Counted from the stretch's first letter, positions 33,214-46,334 are shown. The stretch is DNA of 64,000 bases from Rhodosalinus sp041365695 (GCF_041365695.1 NZ_JBGFSJ010000005.1:62001-126000); one strand, 5' to 3'. Numbers and translations: made by a program. The notes: a model not told the origin generated them from the letters alone.

Positions 33214-33702
33214 TCAGAGCCGGCGATGCATCACCAGCGCATCCACCAAGCCTTCCGCCGGGTGCCGGAACGCTTCCGGCAGGCGTCCCACCACCGTGAA
33301 GCCCGCACGGTCCCATGTCTCTATCGCGCGGGTGTTGGTGGCGACGACGAAATTGAACTGCATGGCGCGGAATCCGCGCGCCCGCGCCTCCTCGAGGGAA
33401 TGGGCAAGCATCTTCCGCGCCACGCCCCGGCCTCGCGCCCAGGGCGCCGTGCAATAGCCCGCGTTGGCGACATGGGCGCCGCCGCCTGGCTGGTTGGGCT
33501 TCAGGTAGTAGGTGCCGAGGACGCGACCCTCCTCCTCGGCCACGAAAGTTTCCGCGCCGGGCGGGCGCCAGTAGGCGAGGGCGCCCGCGCGCCCGCCCCG
33601 CGGATCGGCGACGAGGCTGTCGCCCGCCTCGATCACGGGCTTCAGGATCGCCCAGATCGCGTCGTCGTCGGCCGCGGTTGCCGGGCGGATCGCGAGCGCC
33701 AT
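33214..33702 (-). CDS. GNAT family N-acetyltransferase
   Basis: A 162-residue GNAT protein with the acetyl-CoA motif APWARGRGVARKML and the C-terminal NTRAIETWDRAGFTVVGRLP. It resembles the branch of MnaT/PhnO-type small-molecule acetyltransferases, but the acceptor is not known. GC content is normal for the region, in contrast to the other GNAT gene 1 kb away. It lies between adhI (25 bases upstream) and the NYN gene on the minus strand. Confidence 0.82.
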   Translation of the reverse strand: MALAIRPATAADDDAIWAILKPVIEAGDSLVADPRGGRAGALAYWRPPGAETFVAEEEGRVLGTYYLKPNQPGGGAHVANAGYCTAPWARGRGVARKMLAHSLEEARARGFRAMQFNFVVATNTRAIETWDRAGFTVVGRLPEAFRHPAEGLVDALVMHRRL

Positions 33703-33727
33703 GCGGGAAGACTCCCGGGCGAACGCG

Positions 33728-34855
<1,128 letters not shown>

Positions 34856-34973
34856 GCGCTCCTCCCCTGCTGTCGCGGCACCAGCCTGTGGCAAGCGCGC
34901 GGCCATTTCAACTCGGCATCGACATGTCGTGAGGCTTCCGCGACACTCCCCATGCAGGGAAAAGGAGACCGCC

Positions 34974-35240
34974 ATGCCAGGACGCCTTGCCGCATTTTCG
35001 CTCCTGCCGCTCGCGCTGGCCGCCTGCGGGCCCGCGCCCGGCGACCCGGGGGACGCGTGCGGCGCCTCCACCATGCAGTTCCTCGTGGACCGACCCGCCA
35101 GTATCCTGGACGGGGTGGCGCTGCCGGAAAACACGCGCGTGCTGCGCCCGGGCCAGCCCGCCACGATGGATTTCCGTCCCGACCGGATGACCATCACCGT
35201 GGACGAGGCGGGCCGCATCTTGCGGGTGGACTGCGTCTAG
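34974..35240 (+). CDS. I78-type peptidase inhibitor lipoprotein
   Basis: An 88-residue lipoprotein with signal MPGRLAAFSLLPLALAAC and lipobox LAAC. The mature part has the I78 family pattern: CGAS, QFLVDRPASILDG, RVLRPGQPATMDFRPDR and a short C-terminal strand. I78 inhibitors act on serine proteases; in Rhodobacterales they are common small envelope proteins of unproven role. AAAGGAG precedes the ATG. It is followed 77 bases later by imuB, which has its own LexA-controlled promoter. Confidence 0.8.
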   Translation: MPGRLAAFSLLPLALAACGPAPGDPGDACGASTMQFLVDRPASILDGVALPENTRVLRPGQPATMDFRPDRMTITVDEAGRILRVDCV

Positions 35241-35290
35241 GACAGGGCCGGGCCTCGACTCGCCGGCCGACTCGGCCTAGATCAGGGCGA

Positions 35291-35305
35291 GAACATACAA
35301 AGAAC
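35291..35305. promoter_or_regulatory. LexA (SOS) box of imuB
   Basis: GAAC-ATACAAA-GAAC is an exact match to the alphaproteobacterial LexA direct repeat GAACN7GAAC. It ends 12 bases before the imuB ATG, so LexA would cover the promoter or start site. Confidence 0.88.
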
Positions 35306-35317
35306 ATCCTTTCGGTC

Positions 35318-36955
35318 ATGTCCCCGCGGCGCATCTTGTCGATCTGGTTTCCCCGGCTCGCGGCCGAGCGGCTGCTGCGGCTCGGCGCATCCTGTCCCGA
35401 CAGCCCCTTCGCGGTGGTCCGCGACGCGCGGCAGCGCCAGGTGCTCGCCTCAGTCTCGGCGGCGGCCGAAGCGGCGGGGCTTTCTCCCGGCCAGCCGCTC
35501 GCCGACGCCATGGCGGTCTGCCCGGGCCTCGTGACACGGCGCGAGACCCCCGCGGCCGAAGCCGCCTTCCTCGCCGCGCTGCGCCGCTGGGCGGAACGCG
35601 TCTCGCCCTGGATCGCCGAGGAGCCGCCCGACGGGCTCGTGGCCGACATCACCGGCTGCGCCCATCTCTTCGGCGGCGAGGCGGGGCTTCTCGACCGGAT
35701 CGTGCAGGATTGCGCGGGCTTCGGCCTGACGGTGCGCGCCGCCATCGCCGACACGCGCGGCGCGGCCTGGGCGCTCGCGCACCACGCCGGGGCGGCCGGC
35801 GCGCCGCACCGCTCGGGCGACGAGATCCGCCAGGAGGCACGCGCCACCCGCGCCACCGCCGCCCGACGTCCCCGCAACAGACCCGCCGCGCCAGCGCCGC
35901 AGACAGGCTGCATCGCGCCGCCCGGACGGACGCACAGCGCGCTCGCCGCGCTGCCGGTGGCCGCGCTCCGGCTGGAGCCGGACACCGCCGAGGCGCTCGC
36001 CCGGCTCGGCCTGCGCCGGATCGGCGATCTGGCCGGCCAGCCGCGCGCCGCGCTCGCGCGCCGCTTCGGCCCTGCCCTCGTCACGCGTCTCGACCAGGCC
36101 TTCGGCGCGGCGCCAGAGCCGGTCTCCCCGGCCGCGACCCCGCCGCATTTCGCCGCCCGCCTCACCCTGCCCGACCCGATCGGGCTGGAGGCCGACGTGA
36201 TGGCCGCGCTCGACCGGCTGCTCGAGCGTGTCTGCGCGCGGCTCGCGACGGCCGGTCGGGGCGCGCGGCGGCTCCGGCTCGAGGCGATGCGCGCCGACGG
36301 AACGCACGAGACGGTGGAGGTCGGCCTCGCCCGCCCCGCCGCCGACCCCGACCGCATCCGCCCGCTCTTCGCGCTGAAGATCGGCGGGATCGAGGCGGGC
36401 TTCGGGATCGACGCGCTGCGCCTCGAGGCCACGCTGACCGAGCCCGTGTCCGCGCGCCGTCCCTGCGGCCATCTCGACGCGGGCGCGGCCGCGCGCCGCG
36501 ACGCCACGCCGGAGGGCGCGCTCGAGGACCTGATCGGCCGGCTCGGCGCGCGCATCGGGCTCGAGGCGATCACCCGCCGCCACCCGGCCGGAAGCCACGT
36601 CCCCGAGAAGACCGCGACGGTGCAGGCCGCCGCCTGGACAGGGCCCTTCGACAGCCGCTGGCCCGCGCCCCCCGCGCCGCGCCCGCTCTCGCTCTGGCGT
36701 CCCGAACCGGTGAACGCACCCGAAACCCCCGGGCCGCCCGCGCGGTTCCGCTGGCGCGGGCGTGACCTCGCCACCGCCGCCGCCGAGGGGCCCGAGCGGA
36801 TCGCGCCCGAATGGTGGCTCGACGATCCCGACTGGCGCACCGGGCAGCGCGACTACTGGCGGGTGACGACCTCGGCAGGCGACAGGCTCTGGCTCTACTA
36901 CGCCCATGGCGGGACCATGTCGCCCGGCTGGTTCTGCCACGGCGCCTTCGCGTGA
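35318..36955 (+). CDS. imuB: ImuB-like Y-family polymerase homologue
   Basis: A 545-residue ImuB protein. With ImuA and DnaE2 it makes the SOS mutasome; ImuB is the inactive Y-family member that links to the beta clamp. The opening SIWFPRLAAERLL has no metal-binding aspartate, and no SIDE-type motif is seen, so it is probably catalytically dead as in other ImuB. Also seen are ADITGCAHLFGGEAGLLD, LGLRRIGDLAGQPRAAL and the C-terminal DYWRVTTSAGDRLWLYY. An Ala/Arg/Pro-rich insertion is near 180-205. A LexA box lies just upstream. No imuA or dnaE2 adjoins it, unlike the usual cassette. Confidence 0.9.
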   Translation: MSPRRILSIWFPRLAAERLLRLGASCPDSPFAVVRDARQRQVLASVSAAAEAAGLSPGQPLADAMAVCPGLVTRRETPAAEAAFLAALRRWAERVSPWIAEEPPDGLVADITGCAHLFGGEAGLLDRIVQDCAGFGLTVRAAIADTRGAAWALAHHAGAAGAPHRSGDEIRQEARATRATAARRPRNRPAAPAPQTGCIAPPGRTHSALAALPVAALRLEPDTAEALARLGLRRIGDLAGQPRAALARRFGPALVTRLDQAFGAAPEPVSPAATPPHFAARLTLPDPIGLEADVMAALDRLLERVCARLATAGRGARRLRLEAMRADGTHETVEVGLARPAADPDRIRPLFALKIGGIEAGFGIDALRLEATLTEPVSARRPCGHLDAGAAARRDATPEGALEDLIGRLGARIGLEAITRRHPAGSHVPEKTATVQAAAWTGPFDSRWPAPPAPRPLSLWRPEPVNAPETPGPPARFRWRGRDLATAAAEGPERIAPEWWLDDPDWRTGQRDYWRVTTSAGDRLWLYYAHGGTMSPGWFCHGAFA

Positions 36956-37071
36956 ATGCCGCGCGTCACCGGCTTCTTCTTGGCCCCAATACTCCCGCCG
37001 GAGGCCGGCCGCCGCAGGCGGCCCCGGCAAAGCCGTCCCGGCGCAGCCGGGTCCGCCGGGACGCGCCCGGC
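36956..37071. repeat. GC-rich inverted repeats between imuB and tetR
   Basis: This 116-base gap between convergent genes holds the stem GTCCCGGCG/CGCCGGGAC (37035-37043 and 37054-37062) and a GGCCGCC/GGCGGCC pair near 37005-37025. The preceding text (ggccccaatactcccgccgg) looks like a dispersed intergenic element of this lineage from memory. There is no T tract. Confidence 0.5.
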
Positions 37072-37641
37072 TCAAAGACCGCGCACACCCCCGAGCACCA
37101 TGTCGGCGGCAAGATCGGCGTAATCCTCGCGCGACAGGCCCTTGCCGGGCCGGTGCCACATGTAGACCCAGTTGAGGATGCCGAAGACCGACATGGTCAC
37201 CGCGCGCAGCCGGTCGGCGTCGAGCCCGGGCGCCTCGGCGGCGACAGCCTCCGACATCTCCCGCACCACGCGGCGCTGCGCCGCCACGAGCGGCGCCTTC
37301 ATCTCCTCCGGCAGCGTGGCGAGGGCGTCGAGCTGCAGCTTGTGCTCGGCGTCGGCGTCCTCGTAGGCGGCGAGAAGGGCCGCCATCAGCGCGCGAAGCC
37401 CGCCCGGGCGCGCCGCCTCGGCGCGCTCGGCGAGTTCGGTCAGATGCGCCTCGAGAATGTCGAAGAGCAGCGCCTCCTTGCTGTCGTAATAATGGTAGAG
37501 CAGCGCCTTCGACACGCCGCAGTCGCGCGCCGCGCCCGCCATGGAGGCGCGGTCGTAGCCGTGCCGCGCGAAATAGCGCGCGGCCCCCTTGCGCAGCGCC
37601 GCGCGCTTGGCATCGTGATCGCGTGCAAGCCCCCGTGCCAC
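37072..37641 (-). CDS. TetR regulator of the phenylacetate genes (PaaR-like)
   Basis: A 189-residue TetR-type regulator with helix-turn-helix segment YDRASMAGAARDCGVSKALLYHYYDSKEALL at about 25-60 and a C-terminal domain with WVYMWHRPGKGL, typical of PaaR-like repressors that sense phenylacetyl-CoA. Translation probably begins at GTG 37641, eight bases after the paaK stop, because the open frame further upstream is antisense shadow. It is the last gene of the paaI-thiolase-paaK operon. A TetR-type palindrome is found in the paaI/paaZ control region, a likely target. The inducer is inferred from context. Confidence 0.8.
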   Translation of the reverse strand: MARGLARDHDAKRAALRKGAARYFARHGYDRASMAGAARDCGVSKALLYHYYDSKEALLFDILEAHLTELAERAEAARPGGLRALMAALLAAYEDADAEHKLQLDALATLPEEMKAPLVAAQRRVVREMSEAVAAEAPGLDADRLRAVTMSVFGILNWVYMWHRPGKGLSREDYADLAADMVLGGVRGL

Positions 37642-37649
37642 CGGCCGCG

Positions 37650-38962
37650 TCAGCCGTCCTTCGGGCGGTTGTCCACGATGCGCACGGCCTTGCCCTGACT
37701 GCGCGCGACCGAACCGGGGTCCGCGACCTCCACCACCACGGTCACGCCAACCACGCTCTTGATCTTGTGCCGCAACTCCTGGCCCGCGCGCATCCGCGCC
37801 TCGGGTTCGGCCGCCAGGGCGGTGCATTCGCATTTCACGCGCATCTCGTCCTTGTGGCCCACGCGGTCGAGTTCCAGCTGGAAATGCGGCGCGAGGCCCT
37901 GCACCGTCATCAGCTGCTCCTCGATCTGGGTCGGGAACACGTTGACGCCGCGCAGGATGATCATGTCGTCGGAGCGCCCCGTGATCTTCTCCATGCGCCG
38001 CATCGCACGCGCGGTCCCCGGCATCAGCCGCGTGAGGTCCCGCGTCCGGTAGCGGATGATCGGAAACGCCTCCTTGGTCAGCGAGGTGAACACCAGCTCG
38101 CCCCGCTCGCCGTCCGGCAGCACCTCGCCCGTCGCCGGGTCGATCACTTCGGGGTAGAAATGATCCTCCCAGACATGCAGCCCGTCCTTCGTCTCGACGC
38201 ATTCGTTGGCGACGCCCGGGCCCATGACCTCCGAGAGCCCGTAGATGTCCACCGCGTGCATGTCGAAGGTCTCCTCGATCTCGCGGCGCATGGCGTCGGT
38301 CCAGGGCTCGGCGCCGAACACGCCCACCTTGAGCGGCGAGCGGCGCGGGTCGAGGCCCTGGGCGTGATACTCGTCGATGATCGAAAGCGCGTAGGACGGC
38401 GTGACGGTGATGCCGTCGGCGCGGAAATCCTCGATCAGGCGGACCTGCCGCTGGGTCATGCCGCCCGATATGGGTACGGTGGTCAGCCCCAGTTTCTCGG
38501 CGCCCAGATGCACGCCGAGGCCGCCGGTGAAGAGGCCGTAGCCATAGGCGTTGTGCAGAAGGTTCCCGCGCCGCAGACCCGCCGCCCGGAGCGAGCGGGC
38601 CACCACCGTGCCCCAGACGTCGAGATCGTTTGCGGTATATCCCACCACCGTCGGCTGGCCCGTGGTTCCCGAGGAGGCGTGGATGCGCGCCACCTGCTCA
38701 CGCGGGACGGCGAACATGCCGAAGGGGTAGTTGTCGCGCAGGTCCGTCTTCACGGTGAAGGGGAACTTCGCGAGGTCCGACAGCTCGTTCAGGTCGTCGG
38801 GATGGACACCGGCCGCGTCGAAACCCGTCTTGTAGAACGGCACGTTCTCGTAGGCGTGGCGCAGCGACCATTTCATGCGCTCGAGCTGCAGCGCCGCGAT
38901 CTCGTCGCGCGAGGCGGTCTCGATCGGTTCGAGGTCTCCGGGCTTGGGCGAAAGATCTTCCA

Positions 38963-38963
<1 letters not shown>
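37650..38963 (-). CDS. paaK: Phenylacetate-CoA ligase
   Basis: PaaK (437 residues) activates phenylacetate to phenylacetyl-CoA with ATP, the first step of the aerobic pathway. The adenylation motif is HASSGTTGQPTVVGY, with IYGLSEVMGPG, RTRDLTRL and GRSDDMIILRGVNVFP as later core motifs. ATG 38963 (MEDLSPKPGDLEP) overlaps the thiolase stop by one base (TGATG); the longer frame upstream is shadow. The operon setting with paaI, a thiolase and a TetR regulator supports the role. The call is firm. Confidence 0.95.
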
Positions 38964-40152
<1,189 letters not shown>

Positions 40153-40156
<4 letters not shown>

Positions 40157-40584
40157 GTCTCCTCCTCGAAATGCTGCCCCTGGATCTGGCGGGAATGGCC
40201 GCGGAACTGCGCCACCTCGCGCCCGTCGGGGGCGGTCACCGCAACGTCGTAGATGCCCGACCGCCCGGCGCGGCTCACCTCGCGGCAGACCGCACTCAGC
40301 CGTTCGCCCTGCCGGCCCGGCGACAGGAAGGTGACGACGTTCATCTGCGCCACGACGTTGGTGTTGTAGCTGTTGCAGGCGAAGGCGAAGGCGCTGTCGG
40401 CGAGCGTGAAGATGTAGCCGCCGTGGCAGATGTCGTGCCCGTTCAGGTGATGGTCCTGCACCTCGAAGCTGAGCGTAGCGGTGCCCGGACCCACGGCGTC
40501 GAGCGACATGCCGAGCCACTTCGACGCGCGGTCGTTGGCCCACATGGCCGCGGCGCTCTTCTCGGCGCGTTCCTGAGGCGTCAC
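40153..40584 (-). CDS. paaI: Hydroxyphenylacetyl-CoA thioesterase PaaI
   Basis: PaaI (143 residues) is a hot-dog thioesterase that rescues CoA from dead-end phenylacetyl-CoA derivatives. The signature NGHDICHGGYIFTLADSAFAF is intact, with Asp63 as the probable catalytic residue and the preceding HGG turn. It is the first gene of the paaI-thiolase-paaK-tetR operon and overlaps the thiolase start by four bases. A TetR-type operator is 42 bases before its ATG, in the region shared with paaZ. The call is firm. Confidence 0.92.
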
Positions 40585-40625
40585 CGGCCCCTCCTCCCCT
40601 GATCGGCCGCACGATGCACATAACC

Positions 40626-40637
40626 GACCGGACGGTC
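40626..40637. promoter_or_regulatory. Candidate PaaR operator between paaI and paaZ
   Basis: GACCG-GA-CGGTC is a perfect inverted repeat with a two-base centre in the 116-base gap between the divergent paaI and paaZ. ACCG is also repeated just before it. The location suits control of both operons by the TetR protein encoded at 37.1 kb. Confidence 0.65.
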
Positions 40638-40700
40638 AAGAGTGTTGATTTCCGCCGCCGCCGCCCCCATGCTCTCCGCGACACCCGGAGGAGGTTTCCC

Positions 40701-42728
40701 ATGCTCGCACCCGAAAGCTACGCCGCCGGCCACTGGGTCGCGCCAGGGCCTGAGGCCCGCCCGATCCTCGGCCCCGTGGACGGCCGGCAGATCGCCCGCG
40801 CCGGCGGCGCCGATCTCGACTTCCAGGCGATGATCGACTGGGCAGTGCAATCCGGCGGCCCGGCGCTGCGCGCCATGACGTTCCACGAGCGCGCGAAGAT
40901 GCTGAAGGCGCTCGCGACTTACCTGAACGAGCGGAAGGAGGAGCTTTACGCCCTCAACCCGCTCACCGGCGCCACGCGCCGCGACGGCGCGGTGGACATC
41001 GACGGCGGCATCGGAACGGTCTTCGTCTTCGCCTCCAAGGGCCGGCGCGAGATGCCCGACGGGCACGTCTATCTCGACGGCGCGGTGGAGCAGCTGTCAA
41101 AGGGCGGAAGTTTCCTCGGCCAGCACGTCGCGGTGCCGCTTCGGGGCGTCGCGGTACAGATCAACGCCTTCAACTTTCCGGTCTGGGGCATGCTGGAGAA
41201 GCTCGCGCCGACGCTGCTGGCGGGGATGCCCGCCATCGTGAAGCCCGCGACACAGACCTGCTACCTGACCGAGGCGTGCTTTCGCATGATCGTCGAGTCG
41301 GGGATCCTGCCCGACGGCGCGGTGCAGCTCGTCGTCGGCGGCACGGGCGACCTGCTGGATCGCCTCGGGCCGCAGGACGTGGTCAGCTTCACGGGCTCGG
41401 CCGACACGGCGGTGAAGCTGCGCTCCAATCCCAACCTGACCCGTCGCTCAGTGCGCTTCCATGCCGAGCAGGACAGCCTCAATGCCTCGATCCTCGGCCC
41501 CGACGCGGTGCCCGGCACGCCCGAGTTCGACCTGTTCGTCAAGGAGGCGGCGAACGAGATGACGACCAAGGCGGGGCAGAAATGCACCGCCACGCGCCGC
41601 ATGATCGTGCCCGAGGCGCAGCTCGACGCGGTGGCCGAGGCGCTCTCCGATCGGCTTGGCAAGACGACGGTGGGCGACCCGGCGGCCGAGGGCGTGCGCA
41701 TGGGCGCGCTCGCCTCCGCCGACCAGAAGGCCGACGTGCTGGAGAAGATCGCAGCCTTCGCCCACGAGGTGGAGCGCGTCTGCGGCGACCCGGAGCAGTT
41801 CGAGCTCTCGGGCGCCACCCATGAGGGCGCGTTCCTGCCGCCCATGCTCTTCCGCTGCCCCGACCCCGATTCGGCCTCTGCCGTCCATGCGGTGGAGGCC
41901 TTCGGCCCGGTCTCCACGCTCCTGCCCTACCGCGATCCGGCCCATGCCGCGGCGCTCGCCAATCGCGGGGAAGGCTCGCTCGTGGCCTCGGTCATCACCC
42001 ACGATCCGGAGGTCGCGCGGGAGATCACGCTCGAGGCCGCGGCCTGGCACGGCCGGCTCTACTTCAACGACCGCGACTCGATGAAGGAATCCACCGGTCA
42101 CGGATCGCCGCTTCCGCACATGGTCCATGGCGGGCCGGGCCGCGCGGGCGGCGGAGAGGAGCTTGGCGGCGTGCGCGGCGTGCTCCACTACATGCAGCGC
42201 ACCGCGGTGCAGGGCAGCCCCGATATCCTGACCGCCATCGGCGGCCAGTGGGTCCGTGGCGCTGCGGAGAAGACGGGCCCGGCCCATCCCTTCCAGCGCA
42301 CCTTCCACGAGCTTCGGATCGGCGAGACGCTCCATACCCCGGAGCGCGAGGTCACGCTCGAGGACATCGAGCATTTCGCCGAGTTCACCGGAGATACCTT
42401 CTACGCCCACATGGACGAGGACGCGGCGCGGGCGAACCCCTTCTTCCCGGGCCGCGTGGCGCACGGCTACCTGCTCCTGTCCTTCGCCGCCGGCCTCTTC
42501 GTGCAGCCGGACCCGGGCCCGGTGCTCGCCAACACCGGATTGAACGCACTGTCTTTCCAGAAGCCGGTCAGCCCCGGCGACTGCGTGAAGGTGCGCCTGA
42601 CGGTCAAGCGCAAGACCCGCCGCACCGACGATTACGGCGAGGTCGCCTGGGACGTGGCGATGACCAACCAGGAGGGCGAGCAGGTCGCCAATTACGAGCT
42701 TCTCACGATGGTTTCCTATTCCCGCTGA
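40701..42728 (+). CDS. paaZ: Bifunctional oxepin-CoA hydrolase/semialdehyde dehydrogenase PaaZ
   Basis: PaaZ (675 residues) opens oxepin-CoA and oxidises the resulting aldehyde in phenylacetate breakdown. The N-terminal aldehyde dehydrogenase domain (about 1-525) has the glutamate in RFHAEQDSLNA and the cysteine in AGQKCTATRRM. The C-terminal R-hydratase domain (about 535-675) has FAEFTGDTFYAHMDED, holding the Asp and His of the MaoC-type site. GGAGG lies 10 bases before the ATG. It is divergent from paaI with a shared operator and followed by paaX. The call is firm. Confidence 0.95.
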   Translation: MLAPESYAAGHWVAPGPEARPILGPVDGRQIARAGGADLDFQAMIDWAVQSGGPALRAMTFHERAKMLKALATYLNERKEELYALNPLTGATRRDGAVDIDGGIGTVFVFASKGRREMPDGHVYLDGAVEQLSKGGSFLGQHVAVPLRGVAVQINAFNFPVWGMLEKLAPTLLAGMPAIVKPATQTCYLTEACFRMIVESGILPDGAVQLVVGGTGDLLDRLGPQDVVSFTGSADTAVKLRSNPNLTRRSVRFHAEQDSLNASILGPDAVPGTPEFDLFVKEAANEMTTKAGQKCTATRRMIVPEAQLDAVAEALSDRLGKTTVGDPAAEGVRMGALASADQKADVLEKIAAFAHEVERVCGDPEQFELSGATHEGAFLPPMLFRCPDPDSASAVHAVEAFGPVSTLLPYRDPAHAAALANRGEGSLVASVITHDPEVAREITLEAAAWHGRLYFNDRDSMKESTGHGSPLPHMVHGGPGRAGGGEELGGVRGVLHYMQRTAVQGSPDILTAIGGQWVRGAAEKTGPAHPFQRTFHELRIGETLHTPEREVTLEDIEHFAEFTGDTFYAHMDEDAARANPFFPGRVAHGYLLLSFAAGLFVQPDPGPVLANTGLNALSFQKPVSPGDCVKVRLTVKRKTRRTDDYGEVAWDVAMTNQEGEQVANYELLTMVSYSR

Positions 42729-42747
42729 TCCGGGGTAGAGCGCGGGG

Positions 42748-43563
42748 ATGGACCCGCTCGCCCCCGTCATCGCCGCGCTTCACGCCGAAAGCCGCCCGCG
42801 CGTCTGGTCGCTCGTCATCACGGTCTTCGGCGACAGCGTCCAGCCACGCGGCGGCAGCATCGCCACGGTGCGCCTTCAGCGTCTGATGGAGCGTGTCGGC
42901 ATCACCTCCGGCACGCTTCGCACCGCGCTCTCGCGGCTACGCCGCGACGGCTGGGTCGAGACCGAGCGCACGGGGCGTCACAGCCGCTACCGGCTGAGCG
43001 CCGAGGGGCTCGCCCGCTTCGCGCCCGCGACCGCGCGGATCTATGCCCCGCCGGTGACGGCGCCCGTCACGGAATGGACGCTCTGCCAGGGCTGCGAGGA
43101 GGAGGCAGGGTTCCCGGTCGCCCCGGGCCTCCGGCTTCTGCCCGGCAGGGCGCCGGAGGGCGCCACCCTCGCCGTCACCGGGCAGCTTTCCGCCCTCGCG
43201 CCCGGGATGCGCGAGGCGCTCTTGCCGCCCGAACAGCAGGCCGCGATCGCCGCGCTTCTCGCGGACGTCGCCGCGCTCGACGGGCCGGAGATGGGGCCTC
43301 TCGACGCCGCCGCGGCGCGCACGCTTCTCGTGCACCGCTGGCGGCGGCTGGTGCTGCGCTGGCCGGAACCGCCCGCGGAACTTCTGCCCGAGGCGCTGCG
43401 GCCCCGGGCGGCGGCGAGCCCGCGCGCCGCGGTTGCCCGGATTTATCACGCGCTGACCCCCGCCGCCGACGCGTGGTTCGACACCCCGCTCGACGACGTG
43501 CCGCCCATGCCGCCCGCCGGGCCGGCGACGGCCGCACGCTTCGGCGGGCCAGCGCAGGCTTGA
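42748..43563 (+). CDS. paaX: PaaX family transcriptional regulator
   Basis: A 271-residue PaaX-type regulator. The N-terminal winged helix is at about 15-75 (RPRVWSLVITVFGDSVQPRG, SGTLRTALSRLRRDGWVE), and the C-terminal part has the WTLCQGCEEE and LVHRWRRLVLRWPEPP segments of the family. PaaX represses paa genes in E. coli until phenylacetyl-CoA binds. It follows paaZ by 19 bases. Together with the TetR gene at 37.1 kb it gives this cluster two candidate regulators, so it may control only the paaZ branch or other targets. Confidence 0.88.
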   Translation: MDPLAPVIAALHAESRPRVWSLVITVFGDSVQPRGGSIATVRLQRLMERVGITSGTLRTALSRLRRDGWVETERTGRHSRYRLSAEGLARFAPATARIYAPPVTAPVTEWTLCQGCEEEAGFPVAPGLRLLPGRAPEGATLAVTGQLSALAPGMREALLPPEQQAAIAALLADVAALDGPEMGPLDAAAARTLLVHRWRRLVLRWPEPPAELLPEALRPRAAASPRAAVARIYHALTPAADAWFDTPLDDVPPMPPAGPATAARFGGPAQA

Positions 43564-43595
43564 TTTGTGACGCGAAGGGCGCAAATCTTCCGCAG

Positions 43596-43934
43596 ATGAA
43601 CTCCTTCACGCCCCTGCACGCCGCCAGCGCGCCCGACCGCATCGCCTTCGACCGCGCCGAACTGGGCGTGATCCTGTCGCTCTACGGCCGCATGGTCGCC
43701 GCCGGGGAGTGGCGCGACTACGGCATCTCGACGCTGCGGGAGGCCGCGATCTTCTCGGTGTTCCGTCGCACCGCGGAACACCCCCTCTACCGGATTGAGA
43801 AGCGGCCGAAGCTGCGGGCCCGGCAGGGACAATACGCGGTGATCGGCATGGACGGCCGCATCCTGAAGCGCGGGCACGACCTCAAGACGGTGCTCCGGGT
43901 CCTCGAACGAAAGCTGATCCGGGCGGTGGAGTAG
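43596..43934 (+). CDS. DUF2794 family protein
   Basis: A 112-residue conserved alphaproteobacterial protein of family DUF2794 (PF10984), with LGVILSLYGRMVAAGEWRDYG, ISTLREAAIFSVFRRTAEHPLY and RIEKRPKLRARQGQYAVI. No function is known; it is basic, cytosolic and lacks catalytic signs. It follows paaX by 32 bases but is not a known paa gene. Its 3' end overlaps the 3' end of the converging NlpC/P60 gene by 53 bases. Confidence 0.85.
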   Translation: MNSFTPLHAASAPDRIAFDRAELGVILSLYGRMVAAGEWRDYGISTLREAAIFSVFRRTAEHPLYRIEKRPKLRARQGQYAVIGMDGRILKRGHDLKTVLRVLERKLIRAVE

Positions 43935-44762
43935 CGGCTCGGCCGAGACGCTTGCGCGCGGTCACCGGCCCGTCGCCCTGCGCCTCGATCCGGGCAAGGG
44001 CTTCCCGAAGCGGTTCTTCGGTCACGGCCATGTGGTGGGCGTTGGCGTGGAGGAGCGTCTCAGGGTCCGCCACCCAGGCCACATGCCCTTTCCAGAACAG
44101 CAGGTCGCCCCTGCGAAGCGGCGCGTCTTCCCCGAGCAGCCTGCCCAGCGCCGCCTCCTGCATGTCGCTGTCGCCGGGGCAGACGATGCCGCAGGCGGTG
44201 CAGGCGATCTGGACGAGGCCGGAACAGTCGATGCCCCACGCGGAATTCCCGCCCCAGAGGTAGGGCGTGCCCAGAAGCCGGGCGGCGACGGCGACCGGAT
44301 CGGCCTCGGGCGTGTCGAGCGGTGCGAGATGGCAGGACGGCACGAAGCCACCGGGCGTCTCGGCGAAACGCCCGGAGACGCCGGTGACGACGACGCGCGC
44401 GCCGAGGCTGAGCGCCCTCCGCTCGCGCCGCTTCATGTCCGCCGCGGGGTAGAGATGCGTGGCGTGCGCCGCGACCCGGTGCGTGGGATGTGCGGGCTCT
44501 CCCAGACAGGTTTCGGCCAGATAGCCCACATAGCCGTCCGCCTCGGCCTGAACGAAGGCCCAGCCGTCGCGCCGCTCGTAGACCGTGACCGGGGCGCCGA
44601 AGAGAAGCTGCCGGTCGCGCGCGCCTTCGGGCGCCGCGAGAAGCTCGGCCACCGGCGCGATCACGGAGGCCGGTTCCCCCTCGACGAAGCGCGGCGCGGC
44701 AACCCGGCCGGCCAGATGCGCCGCCGCCACGCGGGCGTTGACCGGCGTGGTGCGGCGGTCGC

Positions 44763-44766
<4 letters not shown>
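43882..44766 (-). CDS. NlpC/P60 family cysteine peptidase with SH3-like domain
   Basis: A 294-residue protein with an N-terminal region, an SH3-like beta domain (about 55-90 and 120-150) and a C-terminal NlpC/P60 domain. The catalytic Cys181 in GIDCSGLVQ and His228 in GHVAWVADP are present, with His240 in LHANAHH as the third residue. There is no signal peptide, so it probably acts inside the cell, like YkfC-type enzymes that cut gamma-D-Glu-diamino acid bonds in murein peptides. It starts at GTG overlapping the aminopeptidase stop by four bases. Murein recycling is inferred from this pairing. Confidence 0.85.
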
Positions 44767-46154
<1,388 letters not shown>

Positions 46155-46334
46155 GGGCGCGATCCTCCTGCGATGGGCGGCGTCAGCCTAGCGGCGCGTC
46201 CGCCGCCCGCAAGGGGTTGCGGCGCGGCGCGGCATGACGAAGGATTGCGCGCGACGGAAAATTCCGCTCGAATTCGGTCGTCAAAGGGCGTATCGGCGGT
46301 GTCCGACCGCGCCCCGGGGAGGCCCAGCCGCACC

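Noticed and set aside
35318..36955. ImuB as an active Y-family DNA polymerase
   Set aside because: The aspartate of the first metal motif is missing (SIWFPRL) and no SIDE-type motif was found, as is normal for ImuB.
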